The notes: generated from the letters alone by a model not told the origin. A stretch of DNA of 64,000 nucleotides from Salvelinus alpinus (GCF_045679555.1 NC_092089.1:1936663-2000662), one strand, 5' to 3'; shown: positions 29,701 to 44,768, counted from the first letter of the stretch. Translations and numbers: made by a program.

Positions 29701-32700
29701 GTACTGAGGCTCTCCATCTCTACCAGTAGTAACTACAGTACTGAGGCTCTCCATCTCTACCAGTAGTAACAACAGTACTGAGTTACTCCATCTCTACCAG
29801 TAGTAACTACATGACTGAGGCTCTCCATCTCTACCAGTAGTAACTACAGTACTGAGGCTCTCCATCTCTACCAGTAGTAACTACAGTACTGAGGCTCTCC
29901 ATCTCTACCAGTAGTAACTACAGTACTGAGGCTCCATCTCTACCAGTAGTAACTACAGTACTGAGGCTCTCCATCTCTACCAGTAGTAACTACAGTACTG
30001 AGGCTCTCCATCTCTACCAGTAGTAACAACAGTACTGAGGCTCTCTATCTCTACCAGTAGTAACTACAGTACTGAGGCTCTCCATCTCTACCAGTAGTAA
30101 CTACAGTACTGAGGCTCTCCATCTCTACCAGTAGTAACTACAGTACTGAGGCTCTCCATCTCTACCAGTAGTAACTACAGTACTGAGGCTCTCTATCTCT
30201 ACCAGTAGTAACTACAGTACTGAGGCTCTCCATCTCTACCAGTAGTAACTACAGTACTGAGGCTCTCTATCTCTACCAGTAGTAACAACAGTACTGAGGC
30301 TCTCTATCTCTACCAGTAGTAACAACAGTACTGGGGCTCTCTATCTCTACCAGTAGTAACTACAGTACTGAGGCTCTCCATCTCTACCAGTAGTAACTAC
30401 AGTACTGAGGCTCTCCATCTCTACCAGTAGTAACAACAGTACTGAGTTACTCCATCTCTACCAGTATTAACTACATGACTGAGGCTCTCCATCTCTACCA
30501 GTAGTAACTACAGTACTGAGGCTCTCCATCTCTACCAGTAGTAACAACAGTACTGAGTTACTCCATCTCTACCAGTATTAACTACATGACTGAGGTTCTC
30601 CATCTCTACCAGTAGTAACTACAGTACTGAGGCTCTCCATCTCTACCAGTAGTAACTACAGTACTGAGGCTCTCCATCTCTACCAGTAGTAACAACAGTA
30701 CTGAGGCTCTCTATCTCTACCAGTAGTAACTACAGTACTGAGGCTCCATCTCTACCAGTAGTAACTACAGTACTGAGGCTCTCTATCTCTACCAGTAGTA
30801 ACAACAGCACTGAGGCTCTCCATCTCTACCAGTAGTAACTACAGTACTGAGGCTCTCCATCTCTACCAGTAGTAACTACAGTACTGAGGCTCTCCATCTC
30901 TACCAGTAGTAACAACAGTACTGAGGCTCTCTATCTCTACCAGTAGTAACTACAGTACTGAGGCTCCATCTCTACCAGTAGTAACTACAGTACTGAGGCT
31001 CTCTATCTCTACCAGTAGTAACAACAGCACTGAGGCTCTCCATCTCTACCAGTAGTAACTACAGTACTGAGGCTCTATCTCTACCAGTAGTAACTACAGT
31101 ACTGAGGCTCCATCTCTACCAGTAGTAACTACAGTACTGAGGCTCTCTATCTCTACCAGTAGTAACAACAGCACTGAGGCTCTCCATCTCTACCAGTAGT
31201 AACTACAGTACTGAGGCTCTCCATCTCCACCAGTAGTAACTACAGTACTGAGGCTCTCCATCTCTACCAGTAGTAACTACAGTACTGAGGTTCTCCATCT
31301 CTACCAGTAGTAACTACAGTACTGAGGCTCTCTATGTCTACCAGTAGTAACAAAAGCACTGAGGCTCTCCATCTCTACCAGTAGTAACTACAGTACTGAG
31401 GCTCTCCATCTCTACCAGTAGTAACTACAGTACTGAGGCTCTCCATCTCTACCAGTAGTAACTACAGTACTGAGGCTCTCCATCTCTACCAGTAGTAACT
31501 ACAGTACTGAGGCTCTCCATCTCTACCAGTAGTAACTACAGTACTGAGGCTCTCCATCTCTACCAGTAGTAACTACAGTACTGAGGCTCTCTATCTCTAC
31601 CAGTAGTAACTACAGTACTGAGGCTCTCCATCTCTACCAGTAGTAACTACAGTACTGAGGCTCTCTATCTCTACCAGTAGTAACAAAAGTACTGAGGCTC
31701 TCTATCTCTACCAGTAGTAACAACAGTACTGGGGCTCTCTATCTCTACCAGTAGTAACTACAGTACTGAGGCTCTCCATCTCTACCAGTAGTAACTACAG
31801 TACTGAGGCTCTCCATCTCTACCAGTAGTAACAACAGTACTGAGTTACTCCATCTCTACCAGTAGTAACTACATGACTGAGGCTCTCCATCTCTACCAGT
31901 AGTAACTACAGTACTGAGGCTCTCCATCTCTACCAGTAGTAACTACAGTACTGAGGCTCTCCATCTCTACCAGTAGTAACTACAGTACTGAGGCTCCATC
32001 TCTACCAGTAGTAACTACAGTACTGAGGCTCTCCATCTCTACCAGTAGTAACTACAGTACTGAGGCTCCATCTCTACCAGTAGTAACTACAGTACTGAGG
32101 CTCTCCATCTCTACCAGTAGTAACAACAGTACTGAGGCTCTCTATCTCTACCAGTAGTAACTACAGTACTGAGGCTCCATCTCTACCAGTAGTAACTACA
32201 GTACTGAGGCTCTCTATCTCTACCAGTAGTAACAACAGCACTGAGGCTCTCCATCTCTACCAGTAGTAACTACAGTACTGAGGCTCTCCATCTCTACCAG
32301 TAGTAACTACAGTACTGAGGCTCTCCATCTCTACCAGTAGTAACTACAGTACTGAGGCTCTCCATCTCTACCAGTAGTAACAACAGTACTGAGGCTCTCT
32401 ATCTCTACCAGTAGTAACTACAGTACTGAGGCTCCATCTCTACCAGTAGTAACTACAGTACTGAGGCTCTCTATCTCTACCAGTAGTAACAACAGCACTG
32501 AGGCTCTCCATCTCTACCAGTAGTAACTACAGTACTGAGGCTCTCCATCTCCACCAGTAGTAACTACAGTACTGAGGCTCTCCATCTCTACCAGTAGTAA
32601 CTACAGTACTGAGGTTCTCCATCTCTACCAGTAGTAACTACAGTACTGAGGCTCTCTATGTCTACCAGTAGTAACAAAAGCACTGAGGCTCTCCATCTCT

Positions 32701-35700
32701 ACCAGTAGTAACTACAGTACTGAGGCTCTCCATCTCTACCAGTAGTAACTACAGTACAGAGGCTCTCCATCTCTACCAGTAGTAACTACAGTACTGAGGC
32801 TCTCCATCTCTACCAGTAGTAACTACAGTACTGAGGCTCTCCATCTCTACCAGTAGTAACTACAGTACTGAGGCTCTCCATCTCTACCAGTAGTAACTAC
32901 AGTACTGAGGCTCTCTATCTCTACCAGTAGTAACTACAGTACTGAGGCTCTCCATCTCTACCAGTAGTAACTACAGTACTGAGGCTCTCTATCTCTACCA
33001 GTAGTAACTACAGTACTGAGGCTCTCCATCTCTACCAGTAGTAACTACAGTACTGGGGCTCTCTATCTCTACCAGTAGTAACTACAGTACTGAGGCTCTC
33101 CATCTCTACCAGTAGTAACTACAGTACTGAGGCTCTCCATCTCTACCAGTAGTAACAACAGTACTGAGTTACTCCATCTCTACCAGTAGTAACTACATGA
33201 CTGAGGCTCTCCATCTCTACCAGTAGTAACTACAGTACTGAGGCTCTCCATCTCTACCAGTAGTAACTACAGTACTGAGGCTCTCCATCTCTACCAGTAG
33301 TAACTACAGTACTGAGGCTCCATCTCTACCAGTAGTAACTACAGTACTGAGGCTCTCCATCTCTACCAGTAGTAACTACAGTACTGAGGCTCTCCATCTC
33401 TACCAGTAGTAACAACAGTACTGAGGCTCTCTATCTCTACCAGTAGTAACTACAGTACTGAGGCTCCATCTCTACCAGTAGTAACTACAGTACTGAGGCT
33501 CTCTATCTCTACCAGTAGTAACAACAGCACTGAGGCTCTCCATCTCTACCAGTAGTAACTACAGTACTGAGGCTCTCCATCTCTACCAGTAGTAACTACA
33601 GTACTGAGGCTCTCTATCTCTACCAGTAGTAACTACAGTACTGAGGCTCTCCATCTCTACCAGTAGTAACTACAGTACTGAGGCTCTCCATCTCTACCAG
33701 TAGTAACTACAGTACTGAGGCTCTCTATCTCTACCAGTAGTAACTACAGTACTGAGGCTCTCTATCTCTACCAGTAGTAACTACAGTACTGAGGTTCTCC
33801 ATCTCTACCAGTAGTAATTACAGTACTGAGGCTCTCCATCTCTACCAGTAGTAACTACAGTACTGAGGCTCTCTATCTCTACCAGTAGTAACTACAGTAC
33901 TGAGGTTCTCCATCTCTACCAGTAGTAACTACAGTACTGAGGTTCTCCATCTCTACCAGTAGTAACTACAGTACTGAGGCTCTCTATCTCTACCAGTAGT
34001 AACTACAGTACTGAGGCTCTCCATCTCTACCAGTAGTAACTACAGCACTGAGGCTCTCCATCTCTACCAGTAGTAACTACATGACTGAGGTTCTCCATCT
34101 CTACCAGTAGTAACTACAGTACTGAGGCTCCATCTCTACCAGTAGTAACTACAGTACTGAGGTTCTCCATCTCTACCAGTAGTAACTACAGTACTGAGGC
34201 TCTCTATCTCTACCAGTAGTAACAACAGTACTGAGGCTTTCCATCTCTACCAGTAGTAACTACAGTACTGGGGCTCCATCTCTACCAGTAGTAACTACAG
34301 TACTGAGGCTCTCTATCTCTACCAGTAGTAACTACAGTACTGAGGCTCTCCATCTCTACCAGTAGTAACTACAGTACTGAGGCTCTCCATCTCTACCAGT
34401 AGTAACTACAGTACTGAGGCTCTCCATCTCTACCAGTAGTAACTACAGTACTGAGGCTCTCCATCTCTACCAGTAGTAACTACAGTACTGAGGCTCTCCA
34501 TCTCTACCAGTAGTAACTACAGTACTGAGGCTCTCCATCTCTACCAGTAGTAACTACGGTACTGAGGCTCTCCATCTCTACCAGTAGTAACTACAGTACT
34601 GAGGCTCTCTATCTCTACCAGTAGTAACTACAGTACTGAGGCTCTCCATCTCTACCAGTAGTAACTACAGTACTGAGGCTCTCTATCTCTACCAGTAGTA
34701 ACAACAGTACTGAGGCTCTCTATCTCTACCAGTAGTAACAACAGTACTGGGGCTCTCCATCTCTACCAGTAGTAACTACAGTACTGAGGCTCTCCATCTC
34801 TACCAGTAGTAACAACAGTACTGAGTTACTCCATCTCTACCAGTAGTAACTACATGACTGAGGTTCTCCATCTCTACCAGTAGTAACTACAGTACTGAGG
34901 CTCTCCATCTCTACCAGTAGTAACTACAGTACTGAGGCTCTCCATCTCTACCAGTAGTAACTACAGTACTGAGGCTCTCCATCTCTACCAGTAGTAACTA
35001 CAGTACTGAGGCTCTCCATCTCTACCAGTAGTAACTACAGTACTGAGGTTCTCCATCTCTACCAGTAGTAACTACAGTACTGAGGCGCTCCATCTCTACC
35101 AGTAGTAACTACAGTACTGAGGCTCTCCATCTCTACCAGTAGTAACTACAGTACTGAGCCTCCATCTCTACCAGTAGTAACTACAGTACTGAGGCTCTCC
35201 ATCTCTACCAGTAGTAACTACAGTACTGAGGCTCTCCATCTCTACCAGTAGTAACAACAGTACTGAGGCTCTCTATCTCTACCAGTAGTAACTACAGTAC
35301 TGAGGCTCTCTATCTCTACCAGTAGTAACAAAAGCACTGAGGCTCTCCATCTCTACCAGTAGTAACTACAGTACTGAGGCTCTCCATCTCTACCAGTAGT
35401 AACTACAGTACTGAGGCTCTCCATCTCTACCAGTAGTAACTACAGTACTGAGGCTCTCCATCTCTACCAGTAGTAACTACAGTACTGAGGCTCTCCATCT
35501 CTACCAGTAGTAACTACAGTACTGAGGCTCTCCATCTCTACCAGTAGTAACTACAGTACTGAGGCTCTCTATCTCTACCAGTAGTAACTACAGTACTGAG
35601 GATCTCCATCTCTACCAGTAGTAACTACAGTACTGAGGCTCTCTATCTCTACCAGTAGTAACAACAGTACTGAGGCTCTCTATCTCTACCAGTAGTAACA

Positions 35701-38700
35701 ACAGTACTGGCGCTCTCCATCTCTACCAGTAGTAACTACAGTACTGAGGCTCTCCATCTCTACCAGTAGTAACAACAGTACTGAGTTACTCCATCTCTAC
35801 CAGTAGTAACTACATGACTGAGGCTCTCCATCTCTACCAGTAGTAACTACAGTACTGAGGCTCTCCATCTCTACCAGTAGTAACTACAGTACTGAGGCTC
35901 TCTATTTCTACCGGTAGTAACAACAGTACTGAGGCTCTCTATCTCTACCGGTAGTAACAACAGTACTGGGGCTCTCCATCTCTACCAGTAGTAACTACAG
36001 TACTGAGGCTCTCCATCTCTACCAGTAGTAACAACAGTACTGAGGTTCTCCATCTCTACCAGTAGTAACTACAGTACTGAGGCTCTCCATCTCTACCAGT
36101 AGTAACTACAGTACTGAGGCTCTCCATCTCTACCAGTAGTAACTACAGTACTGAGGCTCTCCATCTCTACCAGTAGTAACTACAGTACTGAGGCTCTCCA
36201 TCTCTACCAGTAGTAACTACAGTACTGAGGCTCTCCATCTCTACCAGTAGTAACTACAGTACTGAGGTTCTCCATCTCTACCAGCAGTAACTACAGTACT
36301 GAGGCTCTCCATCTCTACCAGTAGTAACTACAGTACTGAGGCTCTCCATCTCTACCAGTAGTAACTACAGTACTGAGGCTCCATCTCTACCAGTAGTAAC
36401 TACAGTACTGAGGCTCTCCATCTCTACCAGTAGTAACTACAGTACTGAGGCTCTCCATCTCTACCAGTAGTAACAACAGTACTGAGGCTCTCTATCTCTA
36501 CCAGTAGTAACTACAGTACTGAGGCTCTCTATCTCTACCAGTAGTAACAAAAGCACTGAGGCTCTCCATCTCTACCAGTAGTAACTACAGTACTGAGGCT
36601 CTCCATCTCTACCAGTAGTAACTACAGTACTGAGGCTCTCCATCTCTACCAGTAGTAACTACAGTACTGAGGCTCTCCATCTCTACCAGTAGTAACTACA
36701 GTACTGAGGCTCTCCATCTCTACCAGTAGTAACTACAGTACTGAGGCTCTCCATCTCTACCAGTAGTAACTACAGTACTGAGGCTCTCTATCTCTACCAG
36801 TAGTAACTACAGTACTGAGGCTCTCCATCTCTACCAGTAGTAACTACAGTACTGAGGCTCTCTATCTCTACCAGTAGTAACAACAGTACTGAGGCTCTCT
36901 ATCTCTACCAGTAGTAACAACAGTACTGGGGCTCTCTATCTCTACCAGTAGTAACTACAGTACTGAGGCTCTCCATCTCTACCAGTAGTAACTACAGTAC
37001 TGAGGCTCTCCATCTCTACCAGTAGTAACAACAGTACTGAGTTACTCCATCTCTACCAGTAGTAACTACATGACTGAGGCTCTCCATCTCTACCAGTAGT
37101 AACTACAGTACTGAGGCTCTCCATCTCTACCAGTAGTAACTACAGTACTGAGGCTCTCCATCTCTACCAGTAGTAACTACAGTACTGAGGCTCTCCATCT
37201 CTACCAGTAGTAACTACAGTACTGAGGCTCTCCATCTCTACCAGTAGTAACAACAGTACTGAGGCTCTCTATCTCTACCAGTAGTAACTACAGTACTGAG
37301 GCTCTCCATCTCTACCAGTAGTAACTACAGTACTGAGGCTCTCTATCTCTACCAGTAGTAACAACAGCACTGAGGCTCTCCATCTCTACCAGTAGTAACT
37401 ACAGTACTGAGGCTCTCCATCTCCACCAGTAGTAACTACAGTACTGAGGCTCTCCATCTCTACCAGTAGTAACTACAGTACTGAGGTTCTCCATCTCTAC
37501 CAGTAGTAACTACAGTACTGAGGCTCTCTATCTCTACCAGTAGTAACAAAAGCACTGAGGCTCTCCATCTCTACCAGTAGTAACTACAGTACTGAGGCTC
37601 TCCATCTCTACCAGTAGTAACTACAGTACTGAGGCTCTCCATCTCTACCAGTAGTAACTACAGTACTGAGGCTCTCCATCTCTACCAGTAGTAACTACAG
37701 TACTGAGGCTCTCCATCTCTACCAGTAGTAACTACAGTACTGAGGCTCTCCATCTCTACCAGTAGTAACTACAGTACTGAGGCTCTCCATCTCTACCAGT
37801 AGTAACTACAGTACTGAGGCTCTCCATCTCTACCAGTAGTAACTACAGTACTGAGGCTCTCCATCTCTACCAGTAGTAACTACAGTACTGAGGCTCTCCA
37901 TCTCTACCAGTAGTAACTACAGTACTGAGGTTCTCCATCTCTACCAGCAGTAACTACAGTACTGAGGCTCTCCATCTCTACCAGTAGTAACTACAGTACT
38001 GAGGCTCTCCATCTCTACCAGTAGTAACTACAGTACTGAGGCTCCATCTCTACCAGTAGTAACTACAGTACTGAGGCTCTCCATCTCTACCAGTAGTAAC
38101 TACAGTACTGAGGCTCTCCATCTCTACCAGTAGTAACAACAGTACTGAGGCTCTCTATCTCTACCAGTAGTAACTACAGTACTGAGGCTCTCTATCTCTA
38201 CCAGTAGTAACAAAAGCACTGAGGCTCTCCATCTCTACCAGTAGTAACTACAGTACTGAGGCTCTCCATCTCTACCAGTAGTAACTACAGTACTGAGGCT
38301 CTCCATCTCTACCAGTAGTAACTACAGTACTGAGGCTCTCCATCTCTACCAGTAGTAACTACAGTACTGAGGCTCTCCATCTCTACCAGTAGTAACTACA
38401 GTACTGAGGCTCTCCATCTCTACCAGTAGTAACTACAGTACTGAGGCTCTCCATCTCTACCAGTAGTAACTACAGTACTGAGGCTCTCCATCTCTACCAG
38501 TAGTAACTACAGTACTGAGGCTCTCCATCTCTACCAGTAGTAACTACAGTACTGAGGCTCTCCATCTCTACCAGTAGTAACTACAGTACTGAGGTTCTCC
38601 ATCTCTACCAGCAGTAACTACAGTACTGAGGCTCTCCATCTCTACCAGTAGTAACTACAGTACTGAGGCTCTCCATCTCTACCAGTAGTAACTACAGTAC

Positions 38701-41700
38701 TGAGGCTCCATCTCTACCAGTAGTAACTACAGTACTGAGGCTCTCCATCTCTACCAGTAGTAACTACAGTACTGAGGCTCTCCATCTCTACCAGTAGTAA
38801 CAACAGTACTGAGGCTCTCTATCTCTACCAGTAGTAACTACAGTACTGAGGCTCTCTATCTCTACCAGTAGTAACAAAAGCACTGAGGCTCTCCATCTCT
38901 ACCAGTAGTAACTACAGTACTGAGGCTCTCCATCTCTACCAGTAGTAACTACAGTACTGAGGCTCTCCATCTCTACCAGTAGTAACTACAGTACTGAGGC
39001 TCTCCATCTCTACCAGTAGTAACTACAGTACTGAGGCTCTCCATCTCTACCAGTAGTAACTACAGTACTGAGGCTCTCCATCTCTACCAGTAGTAACTAC
39101 AGTACTGAGGCTCTCTATCTCTACCAGTAGTAACTACAGTACTGAGGCTCTCCATCTCTACCAGTAGTAACTACAGTACTGAGGCTCTCTATCTCTACCA
39201 GTAGTAACAACAGTACTGAGGCTCTCTATCTCTACCAGTAGTAACAACAGTACTGGGGCTCTCTATCTCTACCAGTAGTAACTACAGTACTGAGGCTCTC
39301 CATCTCTACCAGTAGTAACTACAGTACTGAGGCTCTCCATCTCTACCAGTAGTAACAACAGTACTGAGTTACTCCATCTCTACCAGTAGTAACTACATGA
39401 CTGAGGCTCTCCATCTCTACCAGTAGTAACTACAGTACTGAGGCTCTCCATCTCTACCAGTAGTAACTACAGTACTGAGGTTCTCCATCTCTACCAGCAG
39501 TAACTACAGTACTGAGGCTCTCCATCTCTACCAGTAGTAACTACAGTACTGAGGCTCTCCATCTCTACCAGTAGTAACTACAGTACTGAGGCTCCATCTC
39601 TACCAGTAGTAACTACAGTACTGAGGCTCTCCATCTCTACCAGTAGTAACTACAGTACTGAGGCTCTCCATCTCTACCAGTAGTAACAACAGTACTGAGG
39701 CTCTCTATCTCTACCAGTAGTAACTACAGTACTGAGGCTCTCTATCTCTACCAGTAGTAACAAAAGCACTGAGGCTCTCCATCTCTACCAGTAGTAACTA
39801 CAGTACTGAGGCTCTCCATCTCTACCAGTAGTAACTACAGTACTGAGGCTCTCCATCTCTACCAGTAGTAACTACAGTACTGAGGCTCTCCATCTCTACC
39901 AGTAGTAACTACAGTACTGAGGCTCTCCATCTCTACCAGTAGTAACTACAGTACTGAGGCTCTCCATCTCTACCAGTAGTAACTACAGTACTGAGGCTCT
40001 CTATCTCTACCAGTAGTAACTACAGTACTGAGGCTCTCCATCTCTACCAGTAGTAACTACAGTACTGAGGCTCTCTATCTCTACCAGTAGTAACAACAGT
40101 ACTGAGGCTCTCTATCTCTACCAGTAGTAACAACAGTACTGGGGCTCTCTATCTCTACCAGTAGTAACTACAGTACTGAGGCTCTCCATCTCTACCAGTA
40201 GTAACTACAGTACTGAGGCTCTCCATCTCTACCAGTAGTAACAACAGTACTGAGTTACTCCATCTCTACCAGTAGTAACTACATGACTGAGGCTCTCCAT
40301 CTCTACCAGTAGTAACTACAGTACTGAGGCTCTCCATCTCTACCAGTAGTAACTACAGTACTGAGGTTCTCCATCTCTACCAGCAGTAACTACAGTACTG
40401 AGGCTCTCCATCTCTACCAGTAGTAACTACAGTACTGAGGCTCTCCATCTCTACCAGTAGTAACTACAGTACTGAGGCTCCATCTCTACCAGTAGTAACT
40501 ACAGTACTGAGGCTCTCCATCTCTACCAGTAGTAACTACAGTACTGAGGCTCTCCATCTCTACCAGTAGTAACAACAGTACTGAGGCTCTCTATCTCTAC
40601 CAGTAGTAACTACAGTACTGAGGCTCTCTATCTCTACCAGTAGTAACAAAAGCACTGAGGCTCTCCATCTCTACCAGTAGTAACTACAGTACTGAGGCTC
40701 TCCATCTCTACCAGTAGTAACTACAGTACTGAGGCTCTCCATCTCTACCAGTAGTAACTACAGTACTGAGGCTCTCCATCTCTACCAGTAGTAACTACAG
40801 TACTGAGGCTCTCCATCTCTACCAGTAGTAACTACAGTACTGAGGCTCTCCATCTCTACCAGTAGTAACTACAGTACTGAGGCTCTCTATCTCTACCAGT
40901 AGTAACTACAGTACTGAGGCTCTCCATCTCTACCAGTAGTAACTACAGTACTGAGGCTCTCTATCTCTACCAGTAGTAACAACAGTACTGAGGCTCTCTA
41001 TCTCTACCAGTAGTAACAACAGTACTGGGGCTCTCTATCTCTACCAGTAGTAACTACAGTACTGAGGCTCTCCATCTCTACCAGTAGTAACTACAGTACT
41101 GAGGCTCTCCATCTCTACCAGTAGTAACAACAGTACTGAGTTACTCCATCTCTACCAGTAGTAACTACATGACTGAGGCTCTCCATCTCTACCAGTAGTA
41201 ACTACAGTACTGAGGCTCTCCATCTCTACCAGTAGTAACTACAGTACTGAGGTTCTCCATCTCTACCAGCAGTAACTACAGTACTGAGGCTCTCCATCTC
41301 TACCAGTAGTAACTACAGTACTGAGGCTCTCCATCTCTACCAGTAGTAACTACAGTACTGAGGCTCCATCTCTACCAGTAGTAACTACAGTACTGAGGCT
41401 CTCCATCTCTACCAGTAGTAACTACAGTACTGAGGCTCTCCATCTCTACCAGTAGTAACAACAGTACTGAGGCTCTCTATCTCTACCAGTAGTAACTACA
41501 GTACTGAGGCTCTCTATCTCTACCAGTAGTAACAAAAGCACTGAGGCTCTCCATCTCTACCAGTAGTAACTACAGTACTGAGGCTCTCCATCTCTACCAG
41601 TAGTAACTACAGTACTGAGGCTCTCCATCTCTACCAGTAGTAACTACAGTACTGAGGCTCTCCATCTCTACCAGTAGTAACTACAGTACTGAGGCTCTCT

Positions 41701-43585
41701 ATCTCTACCAGTAGTAACTACAGTACTGAGGCTCTCCATCTCTACCAGTAGTAACTACAGTACTGAGGCTCTCTATCTCTACCAGTAGTAACAACAGTAC
41801 TGAGGCTCTCTATCTCTACCAGTAGTAACAACAGTACTGGGGCTCTCTATCTCTACCAGTAGTAACTACAGTACTGAGGCTCTCCATCTCTACCAGTAGT
41901 AACTACAGTACTGAGGCTCTCCATCTCTACCAGTAGTAACAACAGTACTGAGTTACTCCATCTCTACCAGTAGTAACTACATGACTGAGGCTCTCCATCT
42001 CTACCAGTAGTAACTACAGTACTGAGGCTCTCCATCTCTACCAGTAGTAACTACAGTACTGAGGCTCTCCATCTCTACCAGTAGTAACTACAGTACTGAG
42101 GCTCTCCATCTCTACCAGTAGTAACTACAGTACTGAGGCTCTCCATCTCTACCAGTAGTAACAACAGTACTGAGGCTCTCTATCTCTACCAGTAGTAACT
42201 ACAGTACTGAGGCTCTCTATTTCTACCGGTAGTAACAACAGTACTGAGGCTCTCTATCTCTACCGGTAGTAACAACAGTACTGGGGCTCTCCATCTCTAC
42301 CAGTAGTAACTACAGTACTGAGGCTCTCCATCTCTACCAGTAGTAACAACAGTACTGAGGTTCTCCATCTCTACCAGTAGTAACTACAGTACTGAGGCTC
42401 TCCATCTCTACCAGTAGTAACTACAGTACTGAGGCTCTCCATCTCTACCAGTAGTAACTACAGTACTGAGGCTCTCCATCTCTACCAGTAGTAACTACAG
42501 TACTGAGGCTCTCCATCTCTACCAGTAGTAACTACAGTACTGAGGCTCTCCATCTCTACCAGTAGTAACTACAGTACTGAGGTTCTCCATCTCTACCAGC
42601 AGTAACTACAGTACTGAGGCTCTCCATCTCTACCAGTAGTAACTACAGTACTGAGGCTCTCCATCTCTACCAGTAGTAACTACAGTACTGAGGCTCCATC
42701 TCTACCAGTAGTAACTACAGTACTGAGGCTCTCCATCTCTACCAGTAGTAACTACAGTACTGAGGCTCTCCATCTCTACCAGTAGTAACAACAGTACTGA
42801 GGCTCTCTATCTCTACCAGTAGTAACTACAGTACTGAGGCTCTCTATCTCTACCAGTAGTAACAAAAGCACTGAGGCTCTCCATCTCTACCAGTAGTAAC
42901 TACAGTACTGAGGCTCTCCATCTCTACCAGTAGTAACTACAGTACTGAGGCTCTCCATCTCTACCAGTAGTAACTACAGTACTGAGGCTCTCCATCTCTA
43001 CCAGTAGTAACTACAGTACTGAGGCTCTCTATCTCTACCAGTAGTAACTACAGTACTGAGGCTCTCCATCTCTACCAGTAGTAACTACAGTACTGAGGCT
43101 CTCTATCTCTACCAGTAGTAACAACAGTACTGAGGCTCTCTATCTCTACCAGTAGTAACAACAGTACTGGGGCTCTCTATCTCTACCAGTAGTAACTACA
43201 GTACTGAGGCTCTCCATCTCTACCAGTAGTAACAACAGTACTGAGTTACTCCATCTCTACCAGTAGTAACTACATGACTGAGGCTCTCCATCTCTACCAG
43301 TAGTAACTACAGTACTGAGGCTCTCCATCTCTACCAGTAGTAACTACAGTACTGAGGCTCTCCATCTCTACCAGTAGTAACTACAGTACTGAGGCTCTCT
43401 ATCTCTACCAGTAGTAACTACAGTACTGAGGCTCTCCATCTCTACCAGTAGTAACTACAGTACTGAGGCTCTCCATCTCTACCAGTAGTAACTACAGTAC
43501 TGAGGCTCTCCATCTCTACCAGTAGTAACTACAGTACTGAGGCTCTCCATCTCTACCAGTAGTAACTACAGTACTGAGGCTCTCC
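26752..43585 (+). repeat. 16.8-kb minisatellite, 37-bp unit, about 455 copies, with higher-order repeats
   Basis: The standard unit holds GAGGCTCTCCATCTCTACCA then GTAGTAACTACAGTACT. Recurrent variants are a 35-bp unit (GAGGCTCCATC), AACAACAGTACT, CTCTATCTC, AACAAAAGCACT, a paired GAGTTACTCC...TACATGACT block, and GGGGCTC. Variants recur in fixed order, for example the GAGTTACTCC marker at 39365, 40252, 41138, 41950 and 43243, giving intervals of 887, 886, 812 and 1293 that equal whole numbers of units minus one short unit. Most copies carry the palindrome CAGTACTG with a ScaI site. There is no ORF of any length inside. It lies between the GEM promoter and the RAD54B 3' end. Confidence 0.98.
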
Positions 43586-43857
43586 CAGGGTGGTGGTGTG
43601 TGTACACATTCCCTTCATGCCAGCCTTGCTGTGTGTGTGGTCCTGGACTACAACTCAGATAATATAAACCTTTATGAAACAGTTGAAGACAGTGGAAACA
43701 CACACTTTGCCAAGAATGAAACAGTTGACATGGACACACTCATTCAGCTGGATTCCTCTCATTCCAGCATTTCCACTTCTCCATCCCTAAAAGTCAAACA
43801 CAGGTTCTAATAGAGAGTGTTTAGTTCATCTGCAGTGTTTGATACATTTGCAGTGTT
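43586..43857. other. No gene seen
   Basis: A 70-codon frame (43598-43810) has no recognised homology and no splice context; it is probably chance. Confidence 0.3.
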
Positions 43858-44057
43858 TAGATACTACTGCACTGTTGGAGCTAGGAACACAAGCATTTCA
43901 CTACACCTGCAATAACATCTGCTAAACATGTGTATGTGACCAATACAATTTGATTAGATTAATTTGCAGCGTTTGATTCATGTAAGTAAGCATTTCACGG
44001 TCAGGTCTACACCTGTTGTATTTGGCGCATGTCACAAATAACATTTGATTTGATCTT
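43858..44057 (+). mobile_element. Two L2/HpaI-SINE-type 3' tails
   Basis: The first piece includes ACACAAGCATTTCACTACAC and ends GACCAATACAATTTGATTAG. The second includes GTAAGTAAGCATTTCACGGT and ends AATAACATTTGATTTGAT. Both match the 3' tail of the LINE at 344-1830. They appear as adjacent short insertions with no coding body. Confidence 0.65.
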
Positions 44058-44343
44058 CAGTGTATGATTCATCTTCAGTGTATGATTCATCTGCAGTGTA
44101 TGATTCATCTACAATGTTTGATTCATCTACAATGTTTGATTCATCTACAGTGTATGATTCATCTTCAGTGTATGATTCATCTAGTGTTTGATTCATCTAC
44201 AATGTTTGATTCATCTACAGTGTATGATTCATCTACAGTGTATGATTCATCTGCAGTGTATGATTCATCTGCAGTGTATGATTCATCTTCAGTGTTTGAT
44301 TCATCTTCAGTGTATGATTCATCTTCATTGTTTGATTCATCTT
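44053..44343 (+). repeat. 18-bp minisatellite, about 16 copies
   Basis: Unit GATTCATCT(A/T/G)CAGTGTAT, with ACAATGTTT variants and one short copy near 44183. Because 18 is a multiple of 3, two 66-109 codon frames stay open. It lies just past the RAD54B polyadenylation signal. Confidence 0.93.
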
Positions 44344-44396
44344 GTTATTTCTGCAACAGAAAAAAGACAGATGGAATACGCAGTATAACTTAGCAG

Positions 44397-44402
44397 TTTA
44401 TT
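44397..44402 (-). terminator. rad54b: Probable RAD54B polyadenylation signal AATAAA
   Basis: TTTATT on the plus strand (AATAAA in sense) 367 bases after the in-frame RAD54B stop codon, past the duplicated terminal segment. It is the first canonical hexamer downstream that I noticed. Confidence 0.4.
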
Positions 44403-44536
44403 CCATAATTTACACTTTCTCTTCTATCAAACTGTAAAAACAGTAGAGAATATAAAGAAAGAATAACATAGTCCAATGTTTCTCAGAAAGGAACACTTCT
44501 TAGGTCTCTGCATGAGGTCATTTGTGGAAAGCCTGT

Positions 44537-44729
<193 letters not shown>

Positions 44730-44768
44730 TGTGGTGTGTGAGTGTGAGTGTGTGTGTGTGTGTGTGTG

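Noticed and set aside
26752..43585. CRISPR-like array (regular repeat with short unit)
   Set aside because: There are no unique spacers, the whole 37-bp unit repeats, and the context is a vertebrate genome; it is a minisatellite.
43598..43810. 70-codon frame between the 37-bp array and LINE tails
   Set aside because: No recognised domain and no transcript-like context.
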